From assembly GCF_949987535.1 (NCBI RefSeq), contig NC_080075.1:124001-188000 (forward strand): 64,000 nt of DNA. Direction: 5' to 3'. Below, piece after piece: positions 11,014-23,639 of the stretch. Every line of letters begins with the position of its first letter. Position 1 is the stretch's first letter. The stretch comes from Balaenoptera acutorostrata (Eukaryota; Chordata; Mammalia; Artiodactyla; Balaenopteridae). A program made the position numbers and the translations under genes. The notes below the pieces were generated by a model, which searched no databases, was not told where the DNA came from, and saw only the letters and a list, made by a program, of their open reading frames with translations.

Positions 11014-13105
11014 GTGTCTAAACTCTTCTCCATGGCTGGACCCCCAAATAATATTCCTTTACGTGCTAAGGGGTATCTAGAGAGTGTGATAGGTTTAATA
11101 ACTACCCTCACCCTAACGCGTACCCTAAACCTAACCCCTACCCTAACCCTAACGCGTACCCTAATCCTAACCCGTACCCTAAACCGAGCCCTAACCCTAA
11201 CACTAACCCTAACCCTAACCCTAACCCATAACCTACGCCCTACCCGAACCACGCCCCTAACCCGTACCCTATGCCGTACCCTAACCGTCACCCTAACCCT
11301 AACCCTAACCCTAAGCTACCCTTGACTGCTTCTGCCTCCAACAGATTTCCTAAGCACTAGTGTTTTAAGGAACAGGTTAAAAAGAGAATCCTAATGTGAT
11401 TTCTTGATAATGGGTGTGTTCCTTATCTTCTCCTAGTGTCTAAACTCTTCTCCATGGCTGGACCCCCAAATAATATTCCTTTACGTGCTAAGGGGTATCT
11501 AGAGAGAGGGAGAGGTTTAATAACTACCCTCACCCTAACGCGTACCCTAACCCTAACCCTAACGCATACCCTAATCCTAACCCTTACCCTAAACCGAAAC
11601 CTAACCCTAACACTAACCCTAACCCTAACCCATACCCTACGCCCTACCCGAAACACGCCCCGAACCCGTACCCTAAGCCATACCCTAACCCTCACCCTAA
11701 CCCTAACCCTAACGGTAAGCTACCCGTGACTGCTTCTGCCTCCAATAGATTTCCTAAGCACTAGTGTTTTAAGGAACAGGTTAAAAAGAGAATCCTAATG
11801 TGATTTCTTGATAATGGGTGTGTTCCTTATCTTCTCCTCGTGTCTAAACTCTTCTCCATGGCTGGACCCCCAAATAATATTCCTTTACGTGCTAAGGGGT
11901 ATCTAGAGAGAGGGAGAGGTTTAATAACTACCCTCACCCTAACGCGTACCCTAACCCTAACCCCTACCCTAACTCTAACACGTACCCTAATCCTAAACCA
12001 TACCTGAAACCGAGCCCTAACCCTAACACTAACCCTAACCCTAACCATAAACCATACCCTACGCCCTACCCGAACCCCTCCCCGAACCCGTACCCTAAGC
12101 CATACCCTAACCCTCACCCTAACCCTAACCCTAACCCTAAGCTACCCTTGACTGCTTCTGCCTCCAATAGATTTCCTAAGCACTAGTGTTTTAAGGAACA
12201 GGTTAAAAAGAGAATCCTAATGTGATTTCGTGATAATGGGTGTGTTCCTTATCTTCTCCTAGTGTCTAAACTCTTCTCCATGGCTGGACCCCCAAATAAT
12301 ATTCCTTTAAGTGCTAAGGGGTATCTAGAGAGTGTGATAAGTTTAATAACTACCCTCACCCTAACGCGTACCCTAACCCTAACCCCTACCCTAACTCTAA
12401 CGCGTACCCTAATCCTAAACCGTACCCGAAACCGAGCCCTAACCCTAACACTAACCCTAACCCTATCCCTAAACCATACCCTACGCCCTACACGAACCCC
12501 TCCCCGAACCCGTACCCTAAGCCATACCCTAACCCTCACCCTAACCCTAACCCTAACCCTAAGCTACCCTTGACTGCTTCTGCCTCCAATAGATTTCCTA
12601 AGCACTAGTGTTTTAAGGAACAGGTTAAAAAGAGAATCCTAATGTGATTTCGTGATAATGGGTGTGTTCCTTATCTTTTCCTAGTGTCTAAACTCTTCTC
12701 CATGGCTGGACCCCCAAATAATATTCCTTTACGTGCTAAGGGGTATCTAGAGAGTGTGATAGGTTTAATAACTACCCTCACCCTAACGCGTACCCTAACC
12801 CTAACCCCTACCCTTACCCTAACGCGTACCCTAATCCTAACCCGTACCCTAAACCGAGCCCTAACCCTAACACTAGCCCTAACCCTAACCCTAACCCATA
12901 CCCTACGCCCTACCCGAACCCCTCCCCGAACCCGAACCCTAAGCCGTACCCTAAGCCTCACCCTAACCCTAACCCTAACCCTAAGCTACCCTTGACTTCT
13001 TCTGCCTCCAATAGATTTCCTGAGAACTAGTGTTTTAAGGAACAGGTTAAAAAGAGAATCCTAATGTGATTTCGTGATAATGGGTGTGTTCCTTATCTTC
13101 TCCTA
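11014..13105 (+). repeat. Five-unit higher-order repeat U, copy 2 (2092 bp)
   Basis: Units start at 11014 (422), 11436 (404), 11840 (422), 12262 (422) and 12684 (422), matching copy 1 in order. The last unit matches 10592 in its 5' half (CTTTTCCTAGTG, CCCTTACCCTAACG), but its 3' half has CACTAGCCC and CCCTAAGCCTCACC like the unit at 17752. It is therefore a hybrid. Confidence 0.87.
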
Positions 13106-15214
13106 GTGTCTAAACTCTTCTCCATGGCTGGACCCCCAAATAATATTCCTTTACGTGCTAAGGGGTATCTAGAGAGTGTGATAGGTTTAATAACTACCCT
13201 CACCCTAACACGTACCCTAACCCTAACCCCTAACCTAACCCTAACGCGTACCCTAATCCTAACCCGTACCCGAAACCGAGCCCTAACCCTAACACTAACC
13301 CTAACCCTAACCCTAACCCATACCCTACGCCCTACCCGAAGCCCTCCCCGAACCCGTACCCTAACCGTACCCTAACCCTCACCCTAACCCTAACACTAAC
13401 CCTAAGCTACCCTTGACTGCTTCTGCCTCCAATAGATTTCCTAAGCACTAGTGTTTTAAGGAACAGGTTAAAAAGAGAATCCTAATGTGATTTCTTGATA
13501 ATGGGTGTGTTCCTTATCTTCTCCTCGTGTCTAAACTCTTCTCCATGGCTGGACCCCCAAATAATATTCCTTTACGTGCTAAGGTGTATCTAGAGAGAGG
13601 GAGAGGTTTAATAACTACCCTCACCCTAATGCGTACCCTAACCCTAACCCCTACCCTAACCCTAACGCGTACCCTAATCCTAACCCGTACCCTAAACCGA
13701 GCCCTAACCCTAACACTAACCGTAACCCTAACCCTAACCCATACCCTACGCCCTACCCGAACCCCTCCCCGAACCCGTACCCTAAGCCATACCCTAACCC
13801 TCACCCTAACCCTAAGCCTAACCCTAAGCTACCCTTGACTGCTTCTGCCTCCAATAGATTTCCTAAGCACTAGTGTTTTAAGGAACAGGTTAAAAAGAGA
13901 ATCCTAATGTGATTTCGTGATAATGGGTGTGTTCCTTATCTTCTCCTAGTGTCTAAACTCTTCTCCATGGCTGGACCCCCAAATAATATTCCTTTACGTG
14001 CTAAGGGGTATCTAGAGAGTGTGATAGGTTTAATAACTACCCTCACCCTAACGCGTACCCTAACCCTAACCCCTACACTAACTCTAACGCGTACCCTAAT
14101 CCTAAACCGTACCCGAAACCGAGCCCTAACCCTAACACTAACCCTAACCCTAACCCTAACCCTAAACCATACCCTACGCCCTACCTGAACCCCTCCCCGA
14201 ACCCGTACCCTAAGCCATACTCTAACCCTCACCCTAACCCTAACCCTAACCCTAAGCTACCCTTGACTGCTTCTGCCTCCAATAGATTTCCTAAGCACTA
14301 GTGTTTTAAGGAACAGGTTAAAAAGAGAATCCTAATGTGATTTCGTGATAATGGGTGTGTTCCTTATCTTTTCCTAGTGTCTAAACTCTTCTCCATGGCT
14401 GGACCCCCAAATAATATTCCTTTACGTGCTAAGGGGTATCTAGAGAGTGTGATAGGTTTAATAACTACCCTCACCCTAACGCGTACCCTAACCCTAACCC
14501 CTACCCTTACCCTAACGCGTACCCTAATCCTAACCCGAACCCTAAACCGAGCCCTAACCCTAACACTAACCCTAACCCTAACCCATACCCTACGCCCTAC
14601 CCGAACCACGCCCCGAACCCGTACCCTAAGCCGTACCCTAACCCTCAATCTAACCCTAACCCTAACCCTATGCTACCCTTGACTGCTTCTGCCTCCAATA
14701 GATTTCCTAAGCACTAGTGTTTTAAGGAACAGGTTAAAAAGAGAATCCTAATGTGATTTCTTGATAATGGGTGTGTTCCTTATCTTCTCCTAGTGTCTAA
14801 ACTCTTCTCCATGGCTGGACCCCCAAATAATATTACTTTACGTGCTAAGGGGTATCTAGAGAGTGGGATAGGTTTAATAACAACCCTCACCCTAATGCGT
14901 ACCCTAACCCTAACCCCTACTCTAACCCTAACGTGTACCCTAATCCTAACCCGTACCCTAAACCGAGCCCTAACCCTTACACTAGCCCTAACCCTAACCC
15001 TAACCCATACCCTACGCCCTACCCGAACCCCTCCCCGAACCCGTACCCTAAGCCGTACCCTAACCCTCAATCTAACCCTAACCCTAACCCTATGCTACCC
15101 TTGACTGCTTCTGCCTCCAATAGATTTCCTAAGCACTAGTGTTTTAAGGAACAGGTTAAAAAGAGAATCCTAATGTGATTTCGTGATAATGGGTGTGTTC
15201 CTTATCTTCTCCTA
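13106..15214 (+). repeat. Five-unit higher-order repeat V, copy 1 (2109 bp)
   Basis: Units start at 13106 (421), 13527 (422), 13949 (428), 14377 (416) and 14793 (422). Marker sites are the AACCGTACC one-base deletion in the first unit, CTAAGGTGTATC in the second, CCTAAACCATACC in the third, CTTTTCCTAGTG and CCCTATGCTACCC in the fourth, and ATTACTTTACG with AACGTGTACCC in the fifth. Confidence 0.9.
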
Positions 15215-17323
15215 GTGTCTAAACTCTTCTCCATGGCTGGACCCCCAAATAATATTCCTTTACGTGCTAAGGGGTATCTAGAGAGTGTGATAGGTTTAAT
15301 AACTACCCTCACCCTAACGCGTACCCTAACCCTAACCCCTACCCTAACCCTAACGCGTACCCTAATCCTAACCCGTATCCTAAACCGAGCCCTAACCCTA
15401 ACACTAACCCTAACCCTAACCCTAACCCATACCCTACGCCCTACCCGAAGCCCTCCCCGAACCCGTACCCTAACCGTACCCTAACCCTCACCCTAACCCT
15501 AACACTAACCCTAAGCTACCCTTGACTGCTTCTGCCTCCAATAGATTTCCTAAGCACTAGTGTTTTAAGGAACAGGTTAAAAAGAGAATCCTAATGTGAT
15601 TTCTTGATAATGGGTGTGTTCCTTATCTTCTCCTCGTGTCTAAACTCTTCTCCATGGCTGGACCCCCAAATAATATTCCTTTACGTGCTAAGGTGTATCT
15701 AGAAAGAGGGAGAGGTTTAATAACTACCCTCACCCTAATGCATACCCTAACCCTAACCCCTACCCTAACCCTAACGCGTACCCTAATCCTAACCCGTACC
15801 CTAAACCGAGCCCTAACCCTAACACTAACCGTAACCCTAACCCTAACCCATACCCTACGCCCTACCCGAACCCCTCCCCGAACCCGTACCCTAAGCCATA
15901 CCCTAACCCTCACCCTAACCCTAACCCTAACCCTAAGCTACCCTTGACTGCTTCTGCCTCCAATAGATTTCCTAAGCACTAGTGTTTTAAGGAACAGGTT
16001 AAAAAGAGAATCCTAATGTGATTTCGTGATAATGGGTGTGTTCCTTATCTTCTCCTAGTGTCTAAACTCTTCTCCATGGCTGGACCCCCAAATAATATTC
16101 CTTTACGTGCTAAGGGGTATCTAGAGAGTGTGATAGGTTTAATAACTACCCTCACCCTAACGCGTACCCTAACCCTAACCCCTACCCTAACTCTAACGCG
16201 TACCCTAATCCTAAACCGTACCCGAAACCGAGCCCTAACCCTAACACTAACCCTAACCCTAACCCTAACCCTAAACCATACCCTACGCCCTACCCGAACC
16301 CCTCCCCGAACCCGTACCCTAAGCCATACCCTAACCCTCACCCTAACCCTAACCCTAACCCTAAGCTACCCTTGACTGCTTCTGCCTCCAATAGATTTCC
16401 TAAGCACTAGTGTTTTAAGGAACAGGTTAAAAAGAGAATCCTAATGTGATTTCGTGATAATGGGTGTGTTCCTTATCTTTTCCTAGTGTCTAAACTCTTC
16501 TCCATGGCTGGACCCCCAAATAATATTCCTTTACGTGCTAAGGGGTATCTAGAGAGTGTGATAGGATTAATAACTCCCCTCACCCTAACGCGTACCCTAA
16601 CCCTAACCCCTACCCTTACCCTAACGCGTACCCTAATCCTAACCCGAACCCTAAACCGAGCCCTAACCCTAACACTAACCCTAACCCTAACCCATACCCT
16701 ACGCCCTACCCGAACCACGCCCCGAACCCGTACCCTAAGCCGTACCCTAACCCTCAATCTAACCCTAACCCTAACCCTATGCTACCCTTGACTGCTTCTG
16801 CCTCCAATAGATTTCCTAAGCACTAGTGTTTTAAGGAACAGGTTAAAAAGAGAATCCTAATGTGATTTCTTGATAATGGGTGTGTTCCTTATCTTCTCCT
16901 AGTGTCTAAACTCTTCTCCATGGCTGGACCCCCAAATGATATTACTTTACGTGCTAAGGGGTATCTAGAGAGTGGGATAGGTTTAATAACAACCCTCATC
17001 CTAATGCGTACCCTAACCCTAACCCCTACTCTAACCCTAACGTGTACCCTAATCCTAACCCGTACCGTAAACCGAGCCCTAACCCTTACACTAGCCCTAA
17101 CCCTAACCCTAACCCATACCCTACGCCCTACCCGAACCCCTCCCCGAACCCGCACCCTAAGCCGTACCCTAACCCTCACCCTAACCCTAACCCTAACCCT
17201 AAGCTACCCTTGACTGCTTCTGCCTCCAATAGATTTCTTAAGAACTAGTGTTTTAAGGAACAGGTTAAAAAGAGAATCCTAATGTGATTTCGTGATAATG
17301 GGTGTGTTCCTTATCTTCTCCTA
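15215..17323 (+). repeat. Five-unit higher-order repeat V, copy 2 (2109 bp)
   Basis: Units start at 15215, 15636, 16058, 16486 and 16902, each exactly 2109 bp after its partner in copy 1 and with the same markers. Scattered substitutions separate the copies, so this duplication looks older than the 5991 bp one to the right. The last two units and the next one at 17324 reappear 4218 bp further on (20704, 21120, 21542). Confidence 0.9.
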
Positions 17324-17751
17324 GTGTCTAAACTCTTCTCCATGGCTGGACCCCCAAATAATATTCCTTTACGTGCTAAGGGGTATCTAGAGAGTGTGAT
17401 AGGTTTAATAACTACCCTCACCCTAACGCGTACCCTAACCCTAACCCCTACCCTAACCCTAACGCGTACCCTAATCCTAACCCGTACCCGAAACCGAGCC
17501 CTAACCCTAACACTAACCCTAACCCTACCCCTAACCCTAACCAATACCCTACGCCCTACCCGAACCCCTCCCCGAACCCGTACCCTAAGCCATACCCTAA
17601 CCCTCTCCCTAACCCTAACCCTAACCCTAAGCTACCCTTGACTGCTTCTGCCTCCAATAGATTTCCTAAGCACTAGTGTTTTAAGGAACAGGTTAAAAAG
17701 AGAATCCTAATGTGATTTCGTGATAATGGGTGTGTTCCTTATCTTTTCCTA
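17324..17751 (+). repeat. 428 bp unit, founder type of Q4
   Basis: This unit carries CCCTACCCCTAACCC and AACCAATACCC in block B. The same pair marks the units at 21542, 41645, 43327, 47636, 49318 and 54814, so this type was later spread through the right half of the window. Confidence 0.85.
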
Positions 17752-19010
17752 GTGTCTAAACTCTTCTCCATGGCTGGACCCCCAAATAATATTCCTTTAC
17801 GTGCTAAGGGGTATCTAGAGAGTGTGATAGGTTTAATAACTACCCTCACCCTAACGTGTACCCTAACCCTAACCCCTACCCTTACCCTAACGCGTACCCT
17901 AATCCTAACCCGTACCCTAAACCGAGCCCTAACCCTAACACTAGCCCTAACCCTAACCCTAACCCATACCCTACGCCCTACCCGAACCCCTCCCCGAACC
18001 CGAACCCTAAGCCGTACCCTAAGCCTCACCCTAACCCTAACCCTAACCCTAAGCTACCCTTGACTGCTTCTGCCTCCAATAGATTTCCTGAGAACTAGTG
18101 TTTTAAGGAACAGCTTAAAAAGAGAATCCTAATGTGATTTCGTGATAATGGGTGTGTTCCTTATCTTCTCCTAGTGTCTAAACTCTTCTCCATGGCTGGA
18201 CCCCCAAATAATATTACTTTACGTGCTAAGGGGTATCTAGAGAGTGGGATAGTTTTAATAACTACCCTCACCCTAACACGTACCCTAACCCTAACCCCTA
18301 ACCTAACCCTAACGCGTACCCTAATCCTAACCCGTACCCGAAACCGAGCCCTAACCCTAACACTAACCCTAACCCTAACCCTAAACCATACCCTACGCCC
18401 TACCCGAACCTCTCCCCGAACCCGTACCCTAAGCCATACCCTAACCCTCACCCTAACCCTAACCCTAATCCTAAGCTACCCTTGACTGCTTCTGCCTCCA
18501 ATAGATTTCCTAAGCACTAGTGTTTTAAGGAACAGGTTAAAAAGAGAATCCTAATGTGATTTCGTGATAATGGGTGTGTTCCTTATCTTCTCCTAGTCTC
18601 TAAACTCTTCTCCATGGCTGGACCCCCAAATAATATTCCTTTACGTGCTAAGGGGTATCTAGAGAGTGGGATAGGTTTAATAACTACCCTCACCCTAATG
18701 CGTACCCTAACCCTAACCCCTACCCTAACCCTAACGCGTACCCTAATCCTAACCCGTATCCTAAACCGAGCCCTAACCCTAACACTAACCCTAACCCTAA
18801 CCCATACCCTACGCCCTACCCGAAGCCCTCCCCGAACCCGTACCCTAACCGTACCCTAACCCTCACCCTAACCCTAACACTAACCCTAAGCTACCCTTGA
18901 CTGCTTCTACCTCCAATAGATTTCCTAAGCACTAGTGTTTTAAGGAACAGGTTAAAAAGAGAATCCTAATGTGATTTCTTGATAATGGGTGTGTTCCTTA
19001 TCTTCTCCTC
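17752..19010 (+). repeat. Three-unit higher-order repeat W, copy 1 (1259 bp)
   Basis: Units start at 17752 (422), 18174 (422) and 18596 (415). Markers are CCCTAAGCCTCACC in the first, CCCTAACCTAACCC and CGAACCTCTCCC in the second, and CTAGTCTCTAAAC plus the AACCGTACC one-base deletion in the third. Confidence 0.87.
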
Positions 19011-20275
19011 GTGTCTAAACTCTTCTCCATGGCTGGACCCCCAAATAATATTCCTTTACGTGCTAAGGGGTATCTAGAGAGAGGGAGAGGTTTAATAACT
19101 ACCTTCACCCTAATGCGTACCCTAACCCTAACCCCTACCCTAACCCTAACGCGTACCCTAATCCTAACCCGTACCCTAAACCGAGCCCTAACCCTAACAC
19201 TAACCGTAACCCTAACCCTAACCCATACCCTACGCCCTACCCGAACCCCTCCCCGAACCCGAACCCTAAGCCGTACCCTAAGCCTCACCCTAACCCTAAC
19301 CCTAACCCTAAGCTACCCTTGACTGCTTCTGCCTCCAATAGATTTCCTAAGCACTAGTGTTTTAAGGAACAGCTTAAAAAGAGAATCCTAATGTGATTTC
19401 GTGATAATGGGTGTGTTCCTTATCTTCTCCTAGTGTCTAAACTCTTCTCCATGGCTGGACCCCCAAATAATATTACTTTACGTGCTAAGGGGTATCTAGA
19501 GAGTGGGATAGGTTTAATAACTACCCTCACCCTAACACGTACCCTAACCCTAACCCCTAACCTAACCCTAACGCGTACCCTAATCCTAACCCGTACCCGA
19601 AACCGAGCCCTAACCCTAACACTAACCCTAACCCTAACCCTAACCCATACCCTACGCCCTACCCGAACCTCTCCCCGAACCCGTACCCTAAGCCATACCC
19701 TAACCCTCACCCTAACCCTAACCCTAATCCTAAGCTACCCTTGACTGCTTCTGCCTCCAATAGATTTCCTAAGCACTAGTGTTTTAAGGAACAGGTTAAA
19801 AAGAGAATCCTAATGTGATTTCGTGATAATGGGTGTGTTCCTTATCTTCTCCTAGTCTCTAAACTCTTCTCCATGGCTGGACCCCCAAATAATATTCCTT
19901 TACGTGCTAAGGGGTATCTACAGAGTGGGATAGGTTTAATAACTACCCTCACCCTAATGCGTACCCTAACCCTAACCCCTACCCTAACACTAACGCGTAC
20001 CCTAATCCTAACCCGTATCCTAAACCGAGCCCTAACCCTAACACTAACCCTAACCCTAACCCTAACCCATACCCTACGCCCTACCCGAAGCCCTCCCCGA
20101 ACCCGTACCCTAACCGTACCCTAACCCTCACCCTAACCCTAACCCTAACCCTAAGCTACCCTTGACTGCTTCTGCCTCCAATAGATTTCCTAAGCACTAG
20201 TGTTTTAAGGAACAGGTTAAAAAGAGAATCCTAATGTGATTTCGTGATAATGGGTGTGTTCCTTATCTTCTCCTA
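19011..20275 (+). repeat. Three-unit higher-order repeat W, copy 2 (1265 bp)
   Basis: Units start at 19011 (422), 19433 (422) and 19855 (421). The second and third match those of copy 1 at an offset of 1259 bp. The first is a hybrid: its 5' half (CTCCTCGTG, GAGAGGGAGAGG, TAATGCGTACC, AACCGTAACCC) matches the units at 13527 and 15636, while its 3' half (CCCTAAGCCTCACC) matches 17752. Confidence 0.85.
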
Positions 20276-23200
20276 GTGTCTAAACTCTTCTCCATGGCTG
20301 GACCCCCAAATAATATTCCTTTAAGTGCTAAGGGGTATCTAGAGAGTGAGATAGGTTTAATAACTACCCTCACCCTAACGCGTACCCTAACCCTAACCCC
20401 TACCCTAACTCTAACGCGTACCCTAATCCTAAACCGTACCCGAAACCGAGCCCTAACCCTAACACTAACCCTAACCCTAACCCTAATCCTAAAGCATACC
20501 CTACGCCCTACCCGAACCCCTCCCCGAACCCGTAACCTAAGCCATACCCTAACCCTCACCCTAACCCTAACCCTAACCCTAAGCTACCCTTGACTGCTTC
20601 TGCCTCCAATAGATTTCCTAAGCACTAGTGTTTTAAGGAACAGGTTAAAAAGAGAATCCTAATGTGATTTCGTGATAATGGGTGTGTTCCTTATCTTTTC
20701 CTAGTGTCTAAACTCTTCTCCATGGCTGGACCCCCAAATAATATTCCTTTACGTGCTAAGGGGTATCTAGAGAGTGTGATAGGTTTAATAACTACCCTCA
20801 CCCTAACGCGTACCCTAACCCTAACCCCTACCCTTACCCTAACGCGTACCCTAATCCTAACCCGAACCCTAAACCGAGCCCTAACCCTAACACTAACCCT
20901 AACCCTAACCCATACCCTACGCCCTACCCGAACCACGCCCCGAACCCGTACCCTAAGCCGTACCCTAACCCTCAATCTAACCCTAACCCTAACCCTATGC
21001 TACCCTTGACTGCTTCTGCCTCCAATAGATTTCCTAAGCACTAGTGTTTTAAGGAACAGGTTAAAAAGAGAATCCTAATGTGATTTCTTGATAATGGGTG
21101 TGTTCCTTATCTTCTCCTAGTGTCTAAACTCTTCTCCATGGCTGGACCCCCAAATAATATTACTTTACGTGCTAAGGGGTATCTAGAGAGTGGGATAGGT
21201 TTAATAACAACCCTCACCCTAATGCGTACCCTAACCCTAACCCCTACTCTAACCCTAACGTGTACCCTAATCCTAACCCGTACCCTAAACCGAGCCCTAA
21301 CCCTTACACTAGCCCTAACCCTAACCCTAACCCATACCCTACGCCCTACCCGAACCCCTCCCCGAACCCGCACCCTAAGCCGTACCCTAACCCTCACCCT
21401 AACCCTAACCCTAACCCTAAGCTACCCTTGACTGCTTCTGCCTCCAATAGATTTCTTAATAACTAGTGTTTTAAGGTACAGGTTAAAAAGAGAATCCTAA
21501 TGTGATTTCGTGATAATGGGTGTGTTCCTTATCTTCTCCTAGTGTCTAAACTCTTCTCCATGGCTGGACCCCCAAATAATATTCCTTTACGTGCTAAGGG
21601 GTATCTAGAGAGTGTGATAGGTTTAATAACTACCCTCACCCTAACGCGTACCCTAACCCTAACCCCTACCCTAACCCTAACCCGTACCCTAATCCTAACC
21701 CGTACCCGAAACCGAGCCCTAACCCTAACACTAACCCTAACCCTACCCCTAACCCTAACCAATACCCTACGCCCTACCCGAACCCCTCCCCGAACCCGTA
21801 CCCTAAGCCATACCCTAACCCTCACCCTAACCCTAACCCTAACCCTAAGCTACCCTTGACTGCTTCTGCCTCCAATAGATTTCCTAAGCACTAGTGTTTT
21901 AAGGAACAGGTTAAAAAGAGAATCCTAATGTGATTTCTTGATAATGGGTGTGTTCCTTATCTTCTCCTAGTGTCTAAACTCTTCTCCATGGCTGGACCCC
22001 CAAATAATATTCCTTTACGTGCTAAGGGGTATCTAGAGAGTGGGATAGGTTTAATAACTACCCTCACCCTATCGCGTACCCTAACCCTAACCCCTACCCT
22101 AACCCTAACGCGTACCCTAATCCTAACCCGTACCCTAAACCGAGCCCTAACCCTAACACTAACCCTAACCCTAACCCATACCCTACGCCCTACCCGAACC
22201 ACGCCCCGAACCCGTACCCTAAGCCGTACCCTAACCCTCAATCTAACCCTAACCCTAACCCTAAGCTACCCTTGACTGCTTCTGCCTCCAATAGATTTCC
22301 TAAGCACTAGTGTTTTAAGGAACAGGTTAAAAAGAGAATCCTAATGTGATTTCGTGATACTGGGTGTGTTCCTGATCTACTCCTAGTGTCTAAACTCTTC
22401 TACATGGCTGGACCCCCAAATAATATTCCTTTACGTGCTAAGGGGTATCTAGAGAGAGGGAGAGGTTTAATAATTACCCTCACCCTAACGCGTACCCTAA
22501 CCCTAACCCCTACCCTAACCTTAACGCGTACCCTAATCCTAACCCGTACCCTAAACCGAGCCCTAACCCTAACACTAACCCTAACCCTAACCCATACCCT
22601 ACGCCCTACCCGAACCCCTCGCCGAACCCGTACCCTAAGCCATACCCTAACCCTCACCCTAACCCTAAGCCTAACCGTAAGCTACCCTTGACTGCTTCTG
22701 CCTCCAATAGATTTCCTAAGCACTAGTGTTTTAAGGAACAGGTTAAAAAGAGAATCCTAATGTGATTTCTTGATAATGGGTGTGTTCCTTATCTTTTCCT
22801 AGTGTCTAAACTCTTCTCCATAGCTGGACCCCCAAATAATATTCCTTTACGTGCTAAGGGGTATCTAGAGAGTGTGATAGGTTTAATAAATACCCTCACC
22901 CTAACGCGTACCCTAACCCTAACCCCTACCCTTACCCTAACGCGTACCCTAATCCTAACCCGAACCCTAAACCGAGCCCTAACCCTAACACTAACCCTAA
23001 CCCTAACCCATACCCTACGCCCTACCCGAACCACGCCCCGAACCCGTACCCTAAGCCGTACCCTAACCCTCAATCTAACCCTAACCCTAACCCTATGCTA
23101 CCCTTTACTGCTTCTGCCTCCAATAGATTTCCTAAGCACTAGTGTTTTAAGGAACAGGTTAAAAAGAGAATCCTAATGTGATTTCTTGATAATGGGTGTG

Positions 23201-23639
23201 TTCCTTATCTTCTCCTAGTGTCTAAACTCTTCTCCATCGCTGGACCCCCAAATAATATTACTTTACGTGCTAAGGGGTATCTAGAGAGTGGGATAGGTTT
23301 AATAACAACCCTCACCCTAATGCGTACCCTAACCCTAACCCCTACCCTAACCCTAACACGTACCCTAATCCTAACCCGTAGCCTAAACCGAGCCCTAACC
23401 CTAACACTAGCCCTAACCCTAACCCTAACCCATACCCTACGCCCTACCCGAACCCCTCCCCGAACCCGTACCCTAAGCCGTACCCTAACCCTCACCCTAA
23501 CCCTAACCCTAACCCTAAGCTACCCTTGACTGCTTCTGCATCCAATAGATTTCCTAAGCACTAGTGTTTTAAGGAACAGGTTAAAAAGAGAATCCTAATG
23601 TGATTTCGTGATAATGGGTGTGTTTCTTATCTTCTCCTC
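20276..23639 (+). repeat. Q-family founder-like units
   Basis: Units start at 20276 (Q1, 428), 20704 (Q2, 416), 21120 (Q3, 422), 21542 (Q4, 428), 21970 (Q5, 416), 22386 (416), 22802 (416, Q2-like) and 23218 (422). Q1 has TTTAAGTGCTAAGG and GAGTGAGATAGG, Q2 has CCCTATGCTACCC, Q3 has AACGTGTACCC, Q4 has AACCAATACCC and Q5 has CCCTATCGCGTACC. These types return, partly fused to each other, at 39867-51421 and 54392-56917. The unit at 22386 joins a Q6-type start (GATACTGGG, CTGATCTACTCC) to a Q7-type body (GAGAGGGAGAGG, TTTAATAATTACCC). Confidence 0.85.
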
